Of a stretch of DNA of 64,000 nucleotides, positions 7,090 to 15,316 are shown one piece after another. The notes beneath the pieces are model-generated. The model was not told the DNA's origin. It saw only the letters and a list, made by a program, of their open reading frames with translations, and did no database searches. The translations under genes and the position numbers were made by a program. Each line of letters begins with the position of its first letter. Within the stretch, counting starts at the first letter, position 1. The DNA is from a bacterium. Lineage in GTDB: Bacteria > Hydrothermota > UBA3073 > JACQXS01 > JAQTXJ01. The stretch covers positions 194,234 to 258,233 of the forward strand of contig JAQUPX010000004.1 of the NCBI GenBank assembly GCA_028716385.1. The letters run 5' to 3'.

Positions 7090-8781
7090 ATGAAAACAGG
7101 AAAAATTGAAAAAGTATTAATTTTATTTATAGGATTTATCTTACCGATACAGATTTTTGCACAGACGGAAATGTGGGTAGCGAGGTATAATGGGTCAGTT
7201 AGTGTACCGGGAGCTTATGACGCTGCGTATGCAATGGTAGTGGACGACAGCGGGTATATATATGTAACGGGAGAAAGTTGTGATACGGCATGGTCTGACT
7301 ATATGACAATAAAATATAATAGTTCGGGAGATACGGTATGGGTCAGGAAATATAATGGACCGGACAATCTCGACGATGCTGCATATGCAATTGCAGTTGA
7401 TAAAAGTGGAAATGTGTATGTGACCGGAGCGAGTGTTGGAAACGGGACTTATTATGATTATGCAACGGTGAAATACAACAGTGCCGGGGATGAGATGTGG
7501 GTTAGGAGATATAATTATAGTAGTTCTGGTTACAATGGTGATGGAGCGCATGCAATAGCAGTTGACGATAGTGGGGATGTATATGTAACTGGGGAAAGTT
7601 GTTCGGGAACAAATTATGACTATGCTACGATAAAATACGATAGTTTGGGAGATACAATGTGGGTTAGGAGATATAACGGACCGATAGCCCAAGACGATAG
7701 AGCCTATGCAATTTCAATGGATAATAATGGAAGTATTTACGTAACAGGAATAAGTGGAGATTCGGTAGGATTTAGTTATACAACGATAAAATACAACAAT
7801 TCAGGGGATACCGTATGGGTTAGAAGGTATGGCGAAACAGGGAAGGGTCATGAGGGACCAAAAGGGTATGACTTTGATAATACAAAAGGATTTGCACACG
7901 GGGGGGGGGGGGCATCAATCGCAATTAATACCACCAAAAATGTAAATTTTAAAGGATGTTCTTGGAAGGGAAGGGGACCCAACTTTTACAATGCAACAAT
8001 AAAAAAAAATAGTTCCGGGGATACAATGTGGATAAGGAGATATCATGGCCCGGACAGCACTGGTTGGAATGAAGCAACCGCACTTGCTTTAGATAGTAAC
8101 GGAAATGTGTACGTAACTGGAAAGAGTTATAGTTCCGCAACTTATTATGACTATGCTACGATAAAATATAACAGTTCCGGGGATACAATGTGGGTTAGGA
8201 GATATAACGGGACTGGAGATAGCACTGACTGCGCAAGGGGAATTGCAGTAGATAATGATGGAAATGTATATGTAACTGGGAATAGTTGGGGAGTTGGAAG
8301 TGTTTACGGAGAAGATTATGCGACAATAAAATATAACAGTTTAGGAAGCGAAGAATGGGTTCAGAGATATAATGGTCCCGGCAATAGGACAGATGATGCA
8401 TACTCAATTGCAGTTGACAATAATGGGTATGTATATGTAACGGGGAAAAGTGCGGGGGGCGGATATGACTATGTAACGATAAAATATTCAACGGTAGGAG
8501 CAGAAGAAGAGAAATTAAATATTAAAAATCAAAAATCAAATATTAAAATATTTCCTAATCCGTTTGTTAGTAAGACAGTAGTCAGTGGTTCCGCCTCAGG
8601 CGAATTTCGCTCCGCTCAACAAAAGAAAGAAACAAAAATACAGATATATGATATAAGCGGAAAATTGGTAGAAACGACCAAAGATAACGTTATAGGAAAA
8701 AACTTAAAATCTGGGATTTATTTTGTGAAAATAGGAGAATATAAACCAATGAAAGTGGTCAAAATGGGAGGAATAAAGTAG
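7090..8781 (+). CDS. Secreted SBBP-repeat beta-propeller protein with C-terminal sorting domain
   Basis: 563 aa. Signal peptide residues 1-24 ('ILFIGFILPIQIFA'). Residues ~30-475 are about seven ~60-residue SBBP blades of the pattern 'AIAVDxSGNVYVTG...YDYATIKYNSSGDTMWVRRYNG', predicted to form beta-propellers. Residues ~485-563 are a type IX-like sorting domain: 'IFPNPF', 'IQIYDISGKLVE', 'SGIYFVKI' and a Lys-rich end. Between ~7835 and 7990 one blade is badly degraded ('HGGGGASIAI'), with a run of 13 G at 7900-7912 kept in frame. A short GC-rich insert (8589-8604 palindrome plus following bases) encodes 'GSASGEFRSAQQKK' inside the sorting domain. Substrate unknown. Confidence 0.88.
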   Translation: MKTGKIEKVLILFIGFILPIQIFAQTEMWVARYNGSVSVPGAYDAAYAMVVDDSGYIYVTGESCDTAWSDYMTIKYNSSGDTVWVRKYNGPDNLDDAAYAIAVDKSGNVYVTGASVGNGTYYDYATVKYNSAGDEMWVRRYNYSSSGYNGDGAHAIAVDDSGDVYVTGESCSGTNYDYATIKYDSLGDTMWVRRYNGPIAQDDRAYAISMDNNGSIYVTGISGDSVGFSYTTIKYNNSGDTVWVRRYGETGKGHEGPKGYDFDNTKGFAHGGGGASIAINTTKNVNFKGCSWKGRGPNFYNATIKKNSSGDTMWIRRYHGPDSTGWNEATALALDSNGNVYVTGKSYSSATYYDYATIKYNSSGDTMWVRRYNGTGDSTDCARGIAVDNDGNVYVTGNSWGVGSVYGEDYATIKYNSLGSEEWVQRYNGPGNRTDDAYSIAVDNNGYVYVTGKSAGGGYDYVTIKYSTVGAEEEKLNIKNQKSNIKIFPNPFVSKTVVSGSASGEFRSAQQKKETKIQIYDISGKLVETTKDNVIGKNLKSGIYFVKIGEYKPMKVVKMGGIK

Positions 8782-8855
8782 GTAGTAGAATTGTCAATAA
8801 TTCTGTTTGAAATTTTGAATTTAGGGTGATGAATAAACTTCAAAAATTCTTATTC

Positions 8856-8883
8856 TTGACAAAAATTTGTTTAGATATATAAG
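8856..8883 (+). promoter_or_regulatory. Putative promoter of the rhodanese-like lipoprotein gene
   Basis: TTGACA (8856-8861), 16 nt, TATAAG (8878-8883). The ATG at 8893 lies 9 nt after the -10, so the mRNA would have a leader of about 3 nt. No Shine-Dalgarno is visible. Confidence 0.55.
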
Positions 8884-8892
8884 AACATTATT

Positions 8893-9369
8893 ATGAAAAA
8901 CTTATACTTTATATTAGGTTTAGGGGGATTGTTGGTATGTGGATGTGCTTCGCGTTCCGTATCTTTTCAAGAGACTCCGAACTCCTCTAAAAATGCAGAT
9001 GTATCAGGTAAACCAAAACTGGAAATTATAGAGGGACAAAAGTATCAAGATATTCTTGTAGAGCAATTGAAGGAAATGATTGTTAAGAATGAGAGTTTTG
9101 TGCTTGTAGATGTTCGTCCGGTAGAAGATTATAATAAAGGCCATATCGTTAAGGCAATAAATATACCCTATAGTGATGTAAAAAGTAAAGCAGGAAATAT
9201 TGGTTGTAAATGTAAAAAAGTGGTGGTTTATTCCAAAACCACTGAAGAGAGCGCAAAAGCTGCAGATGAACTTATTCCGATGGGTTATAGAAGTATGTTA
9301 AACTTATGGGGCGGATTTGATGCGTGGCAAAGAGAAAAGGGAGAAGTCGTCGCTCCCATAACAGATTAG
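8893..9369 (+). CDS. Rhodanese-like lipoprotein lacking the catalytic cysteine
   Basis: 158 aa. Signal peptide with lipobox ending at Cys18 ('LVCGC'). Residues ~55-150 form a rhodanese domain: 'FVLVDVRPVEDYNKGHIVKA' (CH2A-type motif), 'INIPYSD' and the closing 'NLWGGFDAWQ'. The active-site loop that normally reads 'VVYCxxGxRS' is 'VVYSKTTEES', with Ser114 in place of the sulfur-accepting Cys, so sulfurtransferase activity is not expected; a nearby 'GCKCKK' offers two cysteines at another position. Such inactive domains often bind sulfur compounds or partners. It is followed after 4 nt by an FmdB zinc-ribbon gene, probably cotranscribed. Confidence 0.85.
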   Translation: MKNLYFILGLGGLLVCGCASRSVSFQETPNSSKNADVSGKPKLEIIEGQKYQDILVEQLKEMIVKNESFVLVDVRPVEDYNKGHIVKAINIPYSDVKSKAGNIGCKCKKVVVYSKTTEESAKAADELIPMGYRSMLNLWGGFDAWQREKGEVVAPITD

Positions 9370-9373
9370 AAAT

Positions 9374-9607
9374 ATGCCGACTTATGAATTTAGGTGCAAG
9401 AAGTGTAATAAAAAGTTTGAAGTTTTTACGAGTATAAGCAATAAGGATAAGACTGTTTGCCCAAAGTGTAAAGGGAAAGAGCTCGAACAAATATTAGGCG
9501 GTTTTTATTTGTGCGGAGTGAAAGATATTTCTGCCGGAGAATCAAAAGCCTCCTCATCCTGCAGTAGTTGCGGAAGTTCAAATTGCAGCAGTTGTAGTTC
9601 CCACTAA
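9374..9607 (+). CDS. FmdB-family zinc ribbon protein
   Basis: 77 aa. The N-terminal 'MPTYEFRCKKCNKKFEVF' and following 'CPKCKGKELEQILGGFY' are the two zinc-binding knuckles (CxxC...CxxC) of the FmdB/CxxC_CXXC_SSSS family. The tail is a low-complexity Ser/Cys stretch ('SSCSSCGSSNCSSCSSH'), also typical of the family. Biochemical role is not established; FmdB was proposed as a regulator. It follows the rhodanese-like gene by 4 nt. Confidence 0.9.
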   Translation: MPTYEFRCKKCNKKFEVFTSISNKDKTVCPKCKGKELEQILGGFYLCGVKDISAGESKASSSCSSCGSSNCSSCSSH

Positions 9608-9659
9608 AAACAGTAGACCAGTAAGAAAATAGATAGCAGAAAGGGGAAAAAACAACAAA

Positions 9660-9840
9660 GAAAACAATTCGCCACTGAAACACGAAAAACAGACCACAAA
9701 AAAGAATTATAGCCACGGATTAACACAGATTAACACAGATTAACACGGATAAAAGAGGAAAACAAAGGTCAGAGAACGGAAAACTTTTGCCGCAGAGTCG
9801 CAGAGAACAAAACTACAGAGACACAGAAAAGAATTTTTAC
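9660..9840. repeat. Cluster of short imperfect tandem repeats in a gene-free stretch
   Basis: The 298 nt between fmdB and the next gene hold no credible CDS. They contain several adjacent word families: 'cactgaaacacgaaaaacag' (about 9672), a 'gattaacaca' reiteration (9718-9750, three to four units ending in cacggat) and 'gcagagtcgcagagaacaaaactacagagac' style words (9791-9830). Similar 'agccacggattaacacggat' words occur between genes of many unrelated environmental bacteria. The units are too short and spacerless for CRISPR. Confidence 0.7.
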
Positions 9841-9905
9841 CAAAAAGAAAGTAGCGAGCTACTAAAGCGGATTCAACTTAATTACGAATGAACCCATTTT
9901 TTTAC

Positions 9906-12602
9906 TTATAGTGGAATTATAGTTCTATAAAACGGTTCTGTTATAAGCTTCCCTTGTAAAAAGGATGTCCTTATTCCTATATCAACGGGTAGCGTAAACA
10001 ACATTTTAGTCTCAAGATGAAATTCAATCCCGGCCGAAGATTGTTCTTTAGACTCATTTAAAGCTATATCTTTGCCGATACAAAAATCCTTAAAGAAGTT
10101 AATATAAAGGTCTTCAAAAAATATGTTAGGATTCCATAACCCTTGTCTTATATGCAAAATTGGCAAGGAATAATCAAATTTAAATATTATTCCCGTATTC
10201 CCTTGTATTGCTTCCGAAAAACCACGCATTTTAGTTAATACAGGGGCAATATTATCAGGGTCATAAATACCTTTAATGTTTATCGAATACTGGTTGTTTG
10301 ATAAGTAATGTATTAATTTCCAGTCTGCATAGATTCCCGTCCTATTAATTTCAGAACTTATTTTTTTACTTTCTATGGGAATATCAATTAGTAATTGCTG
10401 CCGGATGTTAGGGGTTTCTAAAGTTGTTGTCATATACGGCTCAATTTCTTTGCGGGAAAAATCGTTGTATAAATTACCGGCTAATCCGAATAATAATTTT
10501 GAAGAAAGTTTATTAACAAGCGGGTATTCCGTTCCGAGTTGCAATTTGGCGGCGTTAAAATTATCAAAATTAATGTAGGAAACGAACGGAGCAAAGAAAT
10601 TATTTGTAAAATTTAAATAGCAAGTAGTTTTTTCTTTTCCGAGGTCATAAAATATGTTTGTAAAATAGGAAAAGTCTCCAACCGCATCATTCCCGTATAA
10701 CATCATTCCTAATTCGGTTGTCTGGGTATCTGAAAAGACCAGAGGTATGTGTATTTTGGGAAATAAAGTTTTCAGATTGTCGGAGTAGTTGCCTCTGTAG
10801 ATTTCGTTGTCATTCAAGGTAAATACGGGAGGGACGGTAAATTGGGAATCCGACATTATAAATTCTTTAAGTTCTATTTTTTTGCGATAAATATCATTTC
10901 CATAAGAATTTAATCCAACAAAGAAAAGGGAACTATCTTTTTCGTTATATGCCGAAGAAGAAGCGAATCCATTTTGAGTAAGCCTGTATGTTTTTTTATT
11001 GGACAAGTCATAACAATAGATAGAATATATTTTTTCATAATTCGAGGTAAAAAAGAGTTTATTATCATAAGCGGAAAGCGAACCCTGACAATAAGGCGTA
11101 TGAATTAAAGGAGTAAATTCTTGAGTTTCGATGTTTAAGGTATAAATATTAAAGTTCTGCCAGTCTTTACGGGCGGATACAAATATCCGACTACTGTCGG
11201 TGGTTTGTCTATTTGGCACAAGTATTTCATCAACTAAAAATTCCGTATTGAAAAGTAGTTTTTTGGTTTTGGTATGCGTGTTACAAAGATATATTTCTGA
11301 ACCGAATTTTCCTTTTATATCTTTGGAATATAGAATATTATTATCTGCAAGGACATCAAAAGCTCTTATTTCATCACCGATAATGGTTGTAGTTTTTCCC
11401 GTAGAAATATTTTTTTTATAAATGATGGAATAAACTCCATAAGTTGAATAGCTTGAGTTGGCGTATCCTTTTTTGATTTCATTAAGCGCATAAAACAAAT
11501 TTCCGTTATGAATTCTTATTGGCATTGAGAAGGGGGGAACCGAAGAAATAATCGTTTTTTCTTTGCCGGTGTTCAAATCTATTTCTATAATTTTATTCGA
11601 CCAGTGTTCGTTAAAGGGTGCAGTTTTTGTGGCATATTTTTTTTGATAAAAGAGTTTATTTTTATATATTACAGGGTAATTAATATACCATCCGAAGTTG
11701 GTTAGTTTTTCCCCTTCCATTGAGAAGTTTTTTGACTTTTCTTTTTCATACTCGTGCCAATTATTCCATAAAGTTGTTAGTGATTTCCCGTATATTCTTT
11801 TAGATGTCAAGTCTAATCCTAATGCCGGGAAGATGGGTGAAGCATAAGAGAGCAAAGAAGAACCGTAGGAATTAAAGAATTTAGCAAATTTATCTTCTCC
11901 ATAGGTTTTGGATAAGTAATTAAAGAATTCGCTTCCATAAAGGTAAGGGGTTTCGCCGCCCGGAAATTCCGAGGGCGAGTAGGTTGCTTTTATTATGGAT
12001 GGGAAGTTATTATCTTTTATAGTTGCCCCAATGTAAGCATCAAAAAAACCATCGTTAAGGCGTCCGTTATGTTCGGAAAATTGGGATTCGCCGTATACAG
12101 CAATTCCTTCATCTATCCATTCCGGGGAGAAAATATTTGGCGCTAAAAAAGTCCCATAAAAAGAAGTTAAGAAATTCGGAATTCCTGAGGTGTTAGTAAG
12201 GTGGAGCATATGAGTATATTCGTGAACTCCGACATCAGCCCACCAGTTTTCCGTATATCCAAGAGAGCTGATGGATGGGGGATAAGTAAATAAATGAATA
12301 TTAATAAATACGGGATTTGTTATCCCGTTTGTTAATGTCCCGACATCTTCGATTACTATTGGTATGTTCGTTCCATAATTCCCGGTGAGACGTTGTATTT
12401 TAGGACGATAAAATTCAAGAGTCTTTAGAATCTCGAAAGCGTAGTCTTTATAACTATTGTTATATATGATTGTGAAATCTTTGGTTTTAATGGTTTCCCA
12501 AGTAGTCCTGCAAAACAGGGGAGAAGTAAAAATGAAACATCCCGCCGTGGCGGTGATAAAAATACCGAACAGGGAGAGTTGGAGTTTTTTTAGGAAATAC
12601 AT
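9906..12602 (-). CDS. Secreted gluzincin-type metallopeptidase with TolB-like propeller and C-terminal barrel
   Basis: 898 aa. Signal peptide in residues 1-~30. Residues ~33-285 are a peptidase-MA/M1-like zincin: 'HEYTH' at 127-131 gives the two zinc histidines and catalytic Glu, and 'EWIDEGIAVYGE' (161-172) supplies the third ligand Glu. Residues ~300-590 contain WD40/TolB-like blades ('AYDNKLFFTSN', 'IYCYDLSNKKTYRLT'). The last ~280 residues have alternating amphipathic strands ending in an aromatic/Pro pattern, suggesting an outer-membrane beta-barrel. It lies 4 nt after the JAMM gene and third in an operon of peptidases. A GC-rich palindromic element (12533-12554) forms part of the signal peptide ('TATAGCFIF'). 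Confidence 0.87.
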   Translation of the reverse strand: MYFLKKLQLSLFGIFITATAGCFIFTSPLFCRTTWETIKTKDFTIIYNNSYKDYAFEILKTLEFYRPKIQRLTGNYGTNIPIVIEDVGTLTNGITNPVFINIHLFTYPPSISSLGYTENWWADVGVHEYTHMLHLTNTSGIPNFLTSFYGTFLAPNIFSPEWIDEGIAVYGESQFSEHNGRLNDGFFDAYIGATIKDNNFPSIIKATYSPSEFPGGETPYLYGSEFFNYLSKTYGEDKFAKFFNSYGSSLLSYASPIFPALGLDLTSKRIYGKSLTTLWNNWHEYEKEKSKNFSMEGEKLTNFGWYINYPVIYKNKLFYQKKYATKTAPFNEHWSNKIIEIDLNTGKEKTIISSVPPFSMPIRIHNGNLFYALNEIKKGYANSSYSTYGVYSIIYKKNISTGKTTTIIGDEIRAFDVLADNNILYSKDIKGKFGSEIYLCNTHTKTKKLLFNTEFLVDEILVPNRQTTDSSRIFVSARKDWQNFNIYTLNIETQEFTPLIHTPYCQGSLSAYDNKLFFTSNYEKIYSIYCYDLSNKKTYRLTQNGFASSSAYNEKDSSLFFVGLNSYGNDIYRKKIELKEFIMSDSQFTVPPVFTLNDNEIYRGNYSDNLKTLFPKIHIPLVFSDTQTTELGMMLYGNDAVGDFSYFTNIFYDLGKEKTTCYLNFTNNFFAPFVSYINFDNFNAAKLQLGTEYPLVNKLSSKLLFGLAGNLYNDFSRKEIEPYMTTTLETPNIRQQLLIDIPIESKKISSEINRTGIYADWKLIHYLSNNQYSINIKGIYDPDNIAPVLTKMRGFSEAIQGNTGIIFKFDYSLPILHIRQGLWNPNIFFEDLYINFFKDFCIGKDIALNESKEQSSAGIEFHLETKMLFTLPVDIGIRTSFLQGKLITEPFYRTIIPL
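12533..12554. repeat. In-frame GC-rich palindromic element (family A)
   Basis: Plus strand 'gaaacatcccgccgtggcgg'. Shares the core GAAACATCCCGCC with copies at 25055, 37051, 54261, 54494 and 30056, read on either strand. Translated as part of the peptidase signal peptide. Confidence 0.5.
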
Positions 12603-12606
12603 TTAA

Positions 12607-13128
12607 TCAAGATAATTTTATGGGTAAGTGTCTGGATTTTTTATTAGAAAACAGGTATCCTTGTAATTTTATGTGGTATTTTCCTACTGTGCCGGAGAGT
12701 GTTCCGTCCGTATTTTCTAACCATGGCGAGTATTTAGGCGTATGGTTTATTGCGATAATTATATGTATATTAGGTTCAGAAAAGGATTTTAAGTCTAATT
12801 TACTTGGTTCCGGAATTGCTCTTACATCTCCAAAATCAGTATGGGAATGGAAGTAGCCTACTATTTTATTTTTTGTTGAAAGAGCATTATTCATATTTTC
12901 TATAGTATCTTTTAATTTCTGTTCGGTATTTGTAATTATTGCCCATGTGAATCTACGGACGGCTTCTTGCTGGGGAAGTGCGTATTTTACGTGGCAAATA
13001 TTTCCTTCCGCGCTACTTGTGCTTATTAATATTCCGATTACTTCTTTTCTATATACTTCCATAGCGGAAGTGACCATATGGAAAAAAGCCGATTCACTGA
13101 GAATGATTTCATTATATACGATACTCAT
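12607..13128 (-). CDS. JAMM/MPN (Mov34) family metallopeptidase-like protein
   Basis: 173 aa, no signal peptide, so cytoplasmic. JAMM isopeptidase-like fold: Glu29 in 'EVIGILIS', His94 and His96 in 'GYFHSHTDFG', and Ser109/Asp112 in 'PSKLD'. Bacterial JAMM proteins usually have seven residues between the HxH pair and the Ser-x-x-Asp; here there are twelve, an insertion around 'DFGDVRAIPEP'. All zinc ligands are nonetheless present. Known members cleave isopeptide bonds or trim sulfur-carrier/ubiquitin-like proteins. The ATG overlaps the stop of the papain-like gene by 4 nt (ATGA), and the gluzincin gene follows 4 nt downstream. No ubiquitin-like or ThiS-like protein is encoded in the window, so its substrate is unclear. 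Confidence 0.85.
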   Translation of the reverse strand: MSIVYNEIILSESAFFHMVTSAMEVYRKEVIGILISTSSAEGNICHVKYALPQQEAVRRFTWAIITNTEQKLKDTIENMNNALSTKNKIVGYFHSHTDFGDVRAIPEPSKLDLKSFSEPNIHIIIAINHTPKYSPWLENTDGTLSGTVGKYHIKLQGYLFSNKKSRHLPIKLS

Positions 13129-15200
13129 TTTATTAGGTACATTATTTTTTTCGTAGATGTAAATTCCATAGTTTTTAATATATAGAAATAAATCCCTGCG
13201 GCTGCTTTTTTGCCTGAATTATCTTTTCCATCCCATACAAGAGTATAATACCCCGCGTTCTGTGTTTTATTCAGGAGGGTTATTATTTTTTGGCCGGATG
13301 AGTTGTAGATATTGATAGTTACGGTAGCATTAATAGGTAGTCCATATTCTATTGTTGTTGAATTTGTAAAAGGGTTTGGATAATTATTGGAAATGAAAAA
13401 TATTTTTGGTGTAGCAATAGAAGTGTCCTGAATCTCTACAGAATTTACAGTAATTTGCCATATTGTCGAGTAGGGTGACCATTTTCCCGTATTGTTACCT
13501 GCTTTTACTTTCCAAAGATGAGTAGTTTTTGATAGAGCAGGGGAAGTAAAGGATGTATCGGAAATTTCTGTGCTATCGGAATCTATTTTAATCCTGTATT
13601 TTGTTGCTCCAGTTGATTTATGCCATACGAAAGACGGAGTAGAGTCATTTGTTGTATGCCCTGAATCAGGGGCTATTAAAGTGGGCATTTCCGGAGATAC
13701 GGTTACTTTAACGGTGTCAGATTTTGATACATTAAGGTCGGTTACCGTTAATATGTAATTAGTTGCTACAGAGGGCGATGCTTTTGGAGTTTTTATTGTT
13801 GGATTGGATAGGCCTAGCGAGGGTGTCCAGTTATATGTATAATTATTAGGAGCCGTTTTTGAGTAATCGGGGGCGCCGCCTGCAATTGTTGGGCTAAGAG
13901 TAATAGAATCTCCCGCCAATATTGAAGTATCTTTTCCGGCATTTACTGATAAAGCGGTATAAGTGGCCTGGCAATAAAAATATCCGAGGCTGCACTGCTT
14001 GTATTTTATTCTAAAATACCCATTTTCACCCCATGTAGGGCTCCATGAGTTTTTTACGTTAAAGCAGGAATCTTTATTGTTCCAGCCGGTCAGGACGACA
14101 ATGTGTGCCCCTAAGACTGTCCCCGTTAAGTGGTTATAAATTCCTGATGTGTAAGAAAGAAAATCTTGATAAATATTCATATAAGAACTTATTGGACCTG
14201 ATGAGAGGGCAGTTTGAAGTTTGGATACGTTTATATTGCTTGCTCCGCTTCCCGCCTGTCCTTTAGCATATGTTGTAATTTTTCTTGTTTGGGCTAACCA
14301 ATCCGTGCATCTGTCGCAGACACCGTTACAGGCAGTGTAGGGGTCACAGGATTCAAGAGGTAGACCAGTGGATTTTATAAAAAGAAGAGAAGTCTCATCA
14401 TTCCCGCCGGCGCAATCTCCACAGCTAACGCAACAGTCGGTAACAAGAGTTTGTTCTGCAAGGTCAAGGTCAATATCCGGATTATTTTCCCCGATATTTG
14501 TAGCCGCTTCCGCTACCCCGACAGCTCCAAAAGCCCAGCAGCTTCCACAAACACTTCCCTGGTCTTTGACGGGGGACATCCAATCTTTCCCGTCTTTAGT
14601 GTGCCAATCAAAGGAATCGGGTAGCGCGAGAGGGGAGACGGAAGATTTTTGGGTTGTAGAATCGGTTGGTTGGTGCATTCCCTGAAATAGGTTATTGCGT
14701 TTTTCATCAGGGAGCATAAATATTTTGTTTAAACCTGCGGTCCAGTGAGCATTGTTATCTATTATGGCTTTACGAATGTTTCTAAGTTCATTAAATCTTT
14801 TAAATGCCAAAAGTTTCAGTTCATTATCGGTAGTTGTTTCGCTTATGTATTGCGTTTTAGAGTTTTTATAAGAAAAAACGGCAGAGTTCGTTATTTCTAT
14901 AATATTTTTATTGAACGTGCCTTGTATTAGTATGGAAATCGTAAATTTATCGGATTGGTTTATTTTATCGGATAGTGAAGGATTTAGGGTAATATTGCCA
15001 TCAGAGATATTCTTTTCTGATAAAGCAGTTAAAAATTCATTATTCAGGTAGATGCATCCAATTGGTTCTTTTAACAGGGGTTGTGGAAAATATAACGTTA
15101 AACCGGATTGTTCTGTGACCAAGGAGAATGGTGCAGAAAATAGAGTGACTGAAAATAAGAGTAAAAATAAACTAGTCATAAATTTGGATTTAATATTCAT
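13125..15200 (-). CDS. Secreted papain-like (C1A) cysteine peptidase with PKD-like, Ig-like and sorting domains
   Basis: 691 aa. Signal peptide residues 1-23; propeptide-like region to ~190; mature C1A domain ~194-410. Catalytic residues are visible: oxyanion Gln in 'PVKDQGSVCGSCWAF' with Cys221, His366 in 'GAHIVVLTGW' and Asn384 in 'VKNSWSPTWGENGYF'. Residues ~415-500 resemble a PKD/SprB-type repeat, and ~505-590 an Ig-like module ('FVWHKSTGATKYRIKIDSDS') almost identical to modules of the 1744-aa protein at 17278. Residues ~605-691 are a sorting domain ('NNYPNPF', 'NIYNSSGQKI', 'AGIYFYIL'). First gene of the peptidase operon, with a good ribosome binding site (AAGGAGCAAAC). Confidence 0.93.
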   Translation of the reverse strand: MNIKSKFMTSLFLLLFSVTLFSAPFSLVTEQSGLTLYFPQPLLKEPIGCIYLNNEFLTALSEKNISDGNITLNPSLSDKINQSDKFTISILIQGTFNKNIIEITNSAVFSYKNSKTQYISETTTDNELKLLAFKRFNELRNIRKAIIDNNAHWTAGLNKIFMLPDEKRNNLFQGMHQPTDSTTQKSSVSPLALPDSFDWHTKDGKDWMSPVKDQGSVCGSCWAFGAVGVAEAATNIGENNPDIDLDLAEQTLVTDCCVSCGDCAGGNDETSLLFIKSTGLPLESCDPYTACNGVCDRCTDWLAQTRKITTYAKGQAGSGASNINVSKLQTALSSGPISSYMNIYQDFLSYTSGIYNHLTGTVLGAHIVVLTGWNNKDSCFNVKNSWSPTWGENGYFRIKYKQCSLGYFYCQATYTALSVNAGKDTSILAGDSITLSPTIAGGAPDYSKTAPNNYTYNWTPSLGLSNPTIKTPKASPSVATNYILTVTDLNVSKSDTVKVTVSPEMPTLIAPDSGHTTNDSTPSFVWHKSTGATKYRIKIDSDSTEISDTSFTSPALSKTTHLWKVKAGNNTGKWSPYSTIWQITVNSVEIQDTSIATPKIFFISNNYPNPFTNSTTIEYGLPINATVTINIYNSSGQKIITLLNKTQNAGYYTLVWDGKDNSGKKAAAGIYFYILKTMEFTSTKKIMYLIK

Positions 15201-15245
15201 AGTTTGCTCCTTTGTTCCTTTTTTAAGGTATAATTTATTATAGTG

Positions 15246-15274
15246 ACTATATGTTACAAATAATTCAATGTCAA
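15246..15274 (-). promoter_or_regulatory. Promoter of the peptidase operon
   Basis: Minus strand TTGACA (15269-15274), 17 nt spacer, TATAGT (15246-15251). It lies 45 nt upstream of the ATG at 15200. Confidence 0.65.
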
Positions 15275-15316
15275 ATATTTTTATGGTATGGATGTTTGAG
15301 TAGGAAATAGTTTTAA

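Noticed and set aside
7195-8491. Long minus-strand frames opposite the SBBP gene
   Set aside because: They mirror the repetitive codons of the plus-strand gene and have no family features or ribosome binding sites.
9718-9750. Regular 'gattaacaca' repeats as a CRISPR array
   Set aside because: Units are about 10 nt, contiguous and without spacers; no cas genes nearby.
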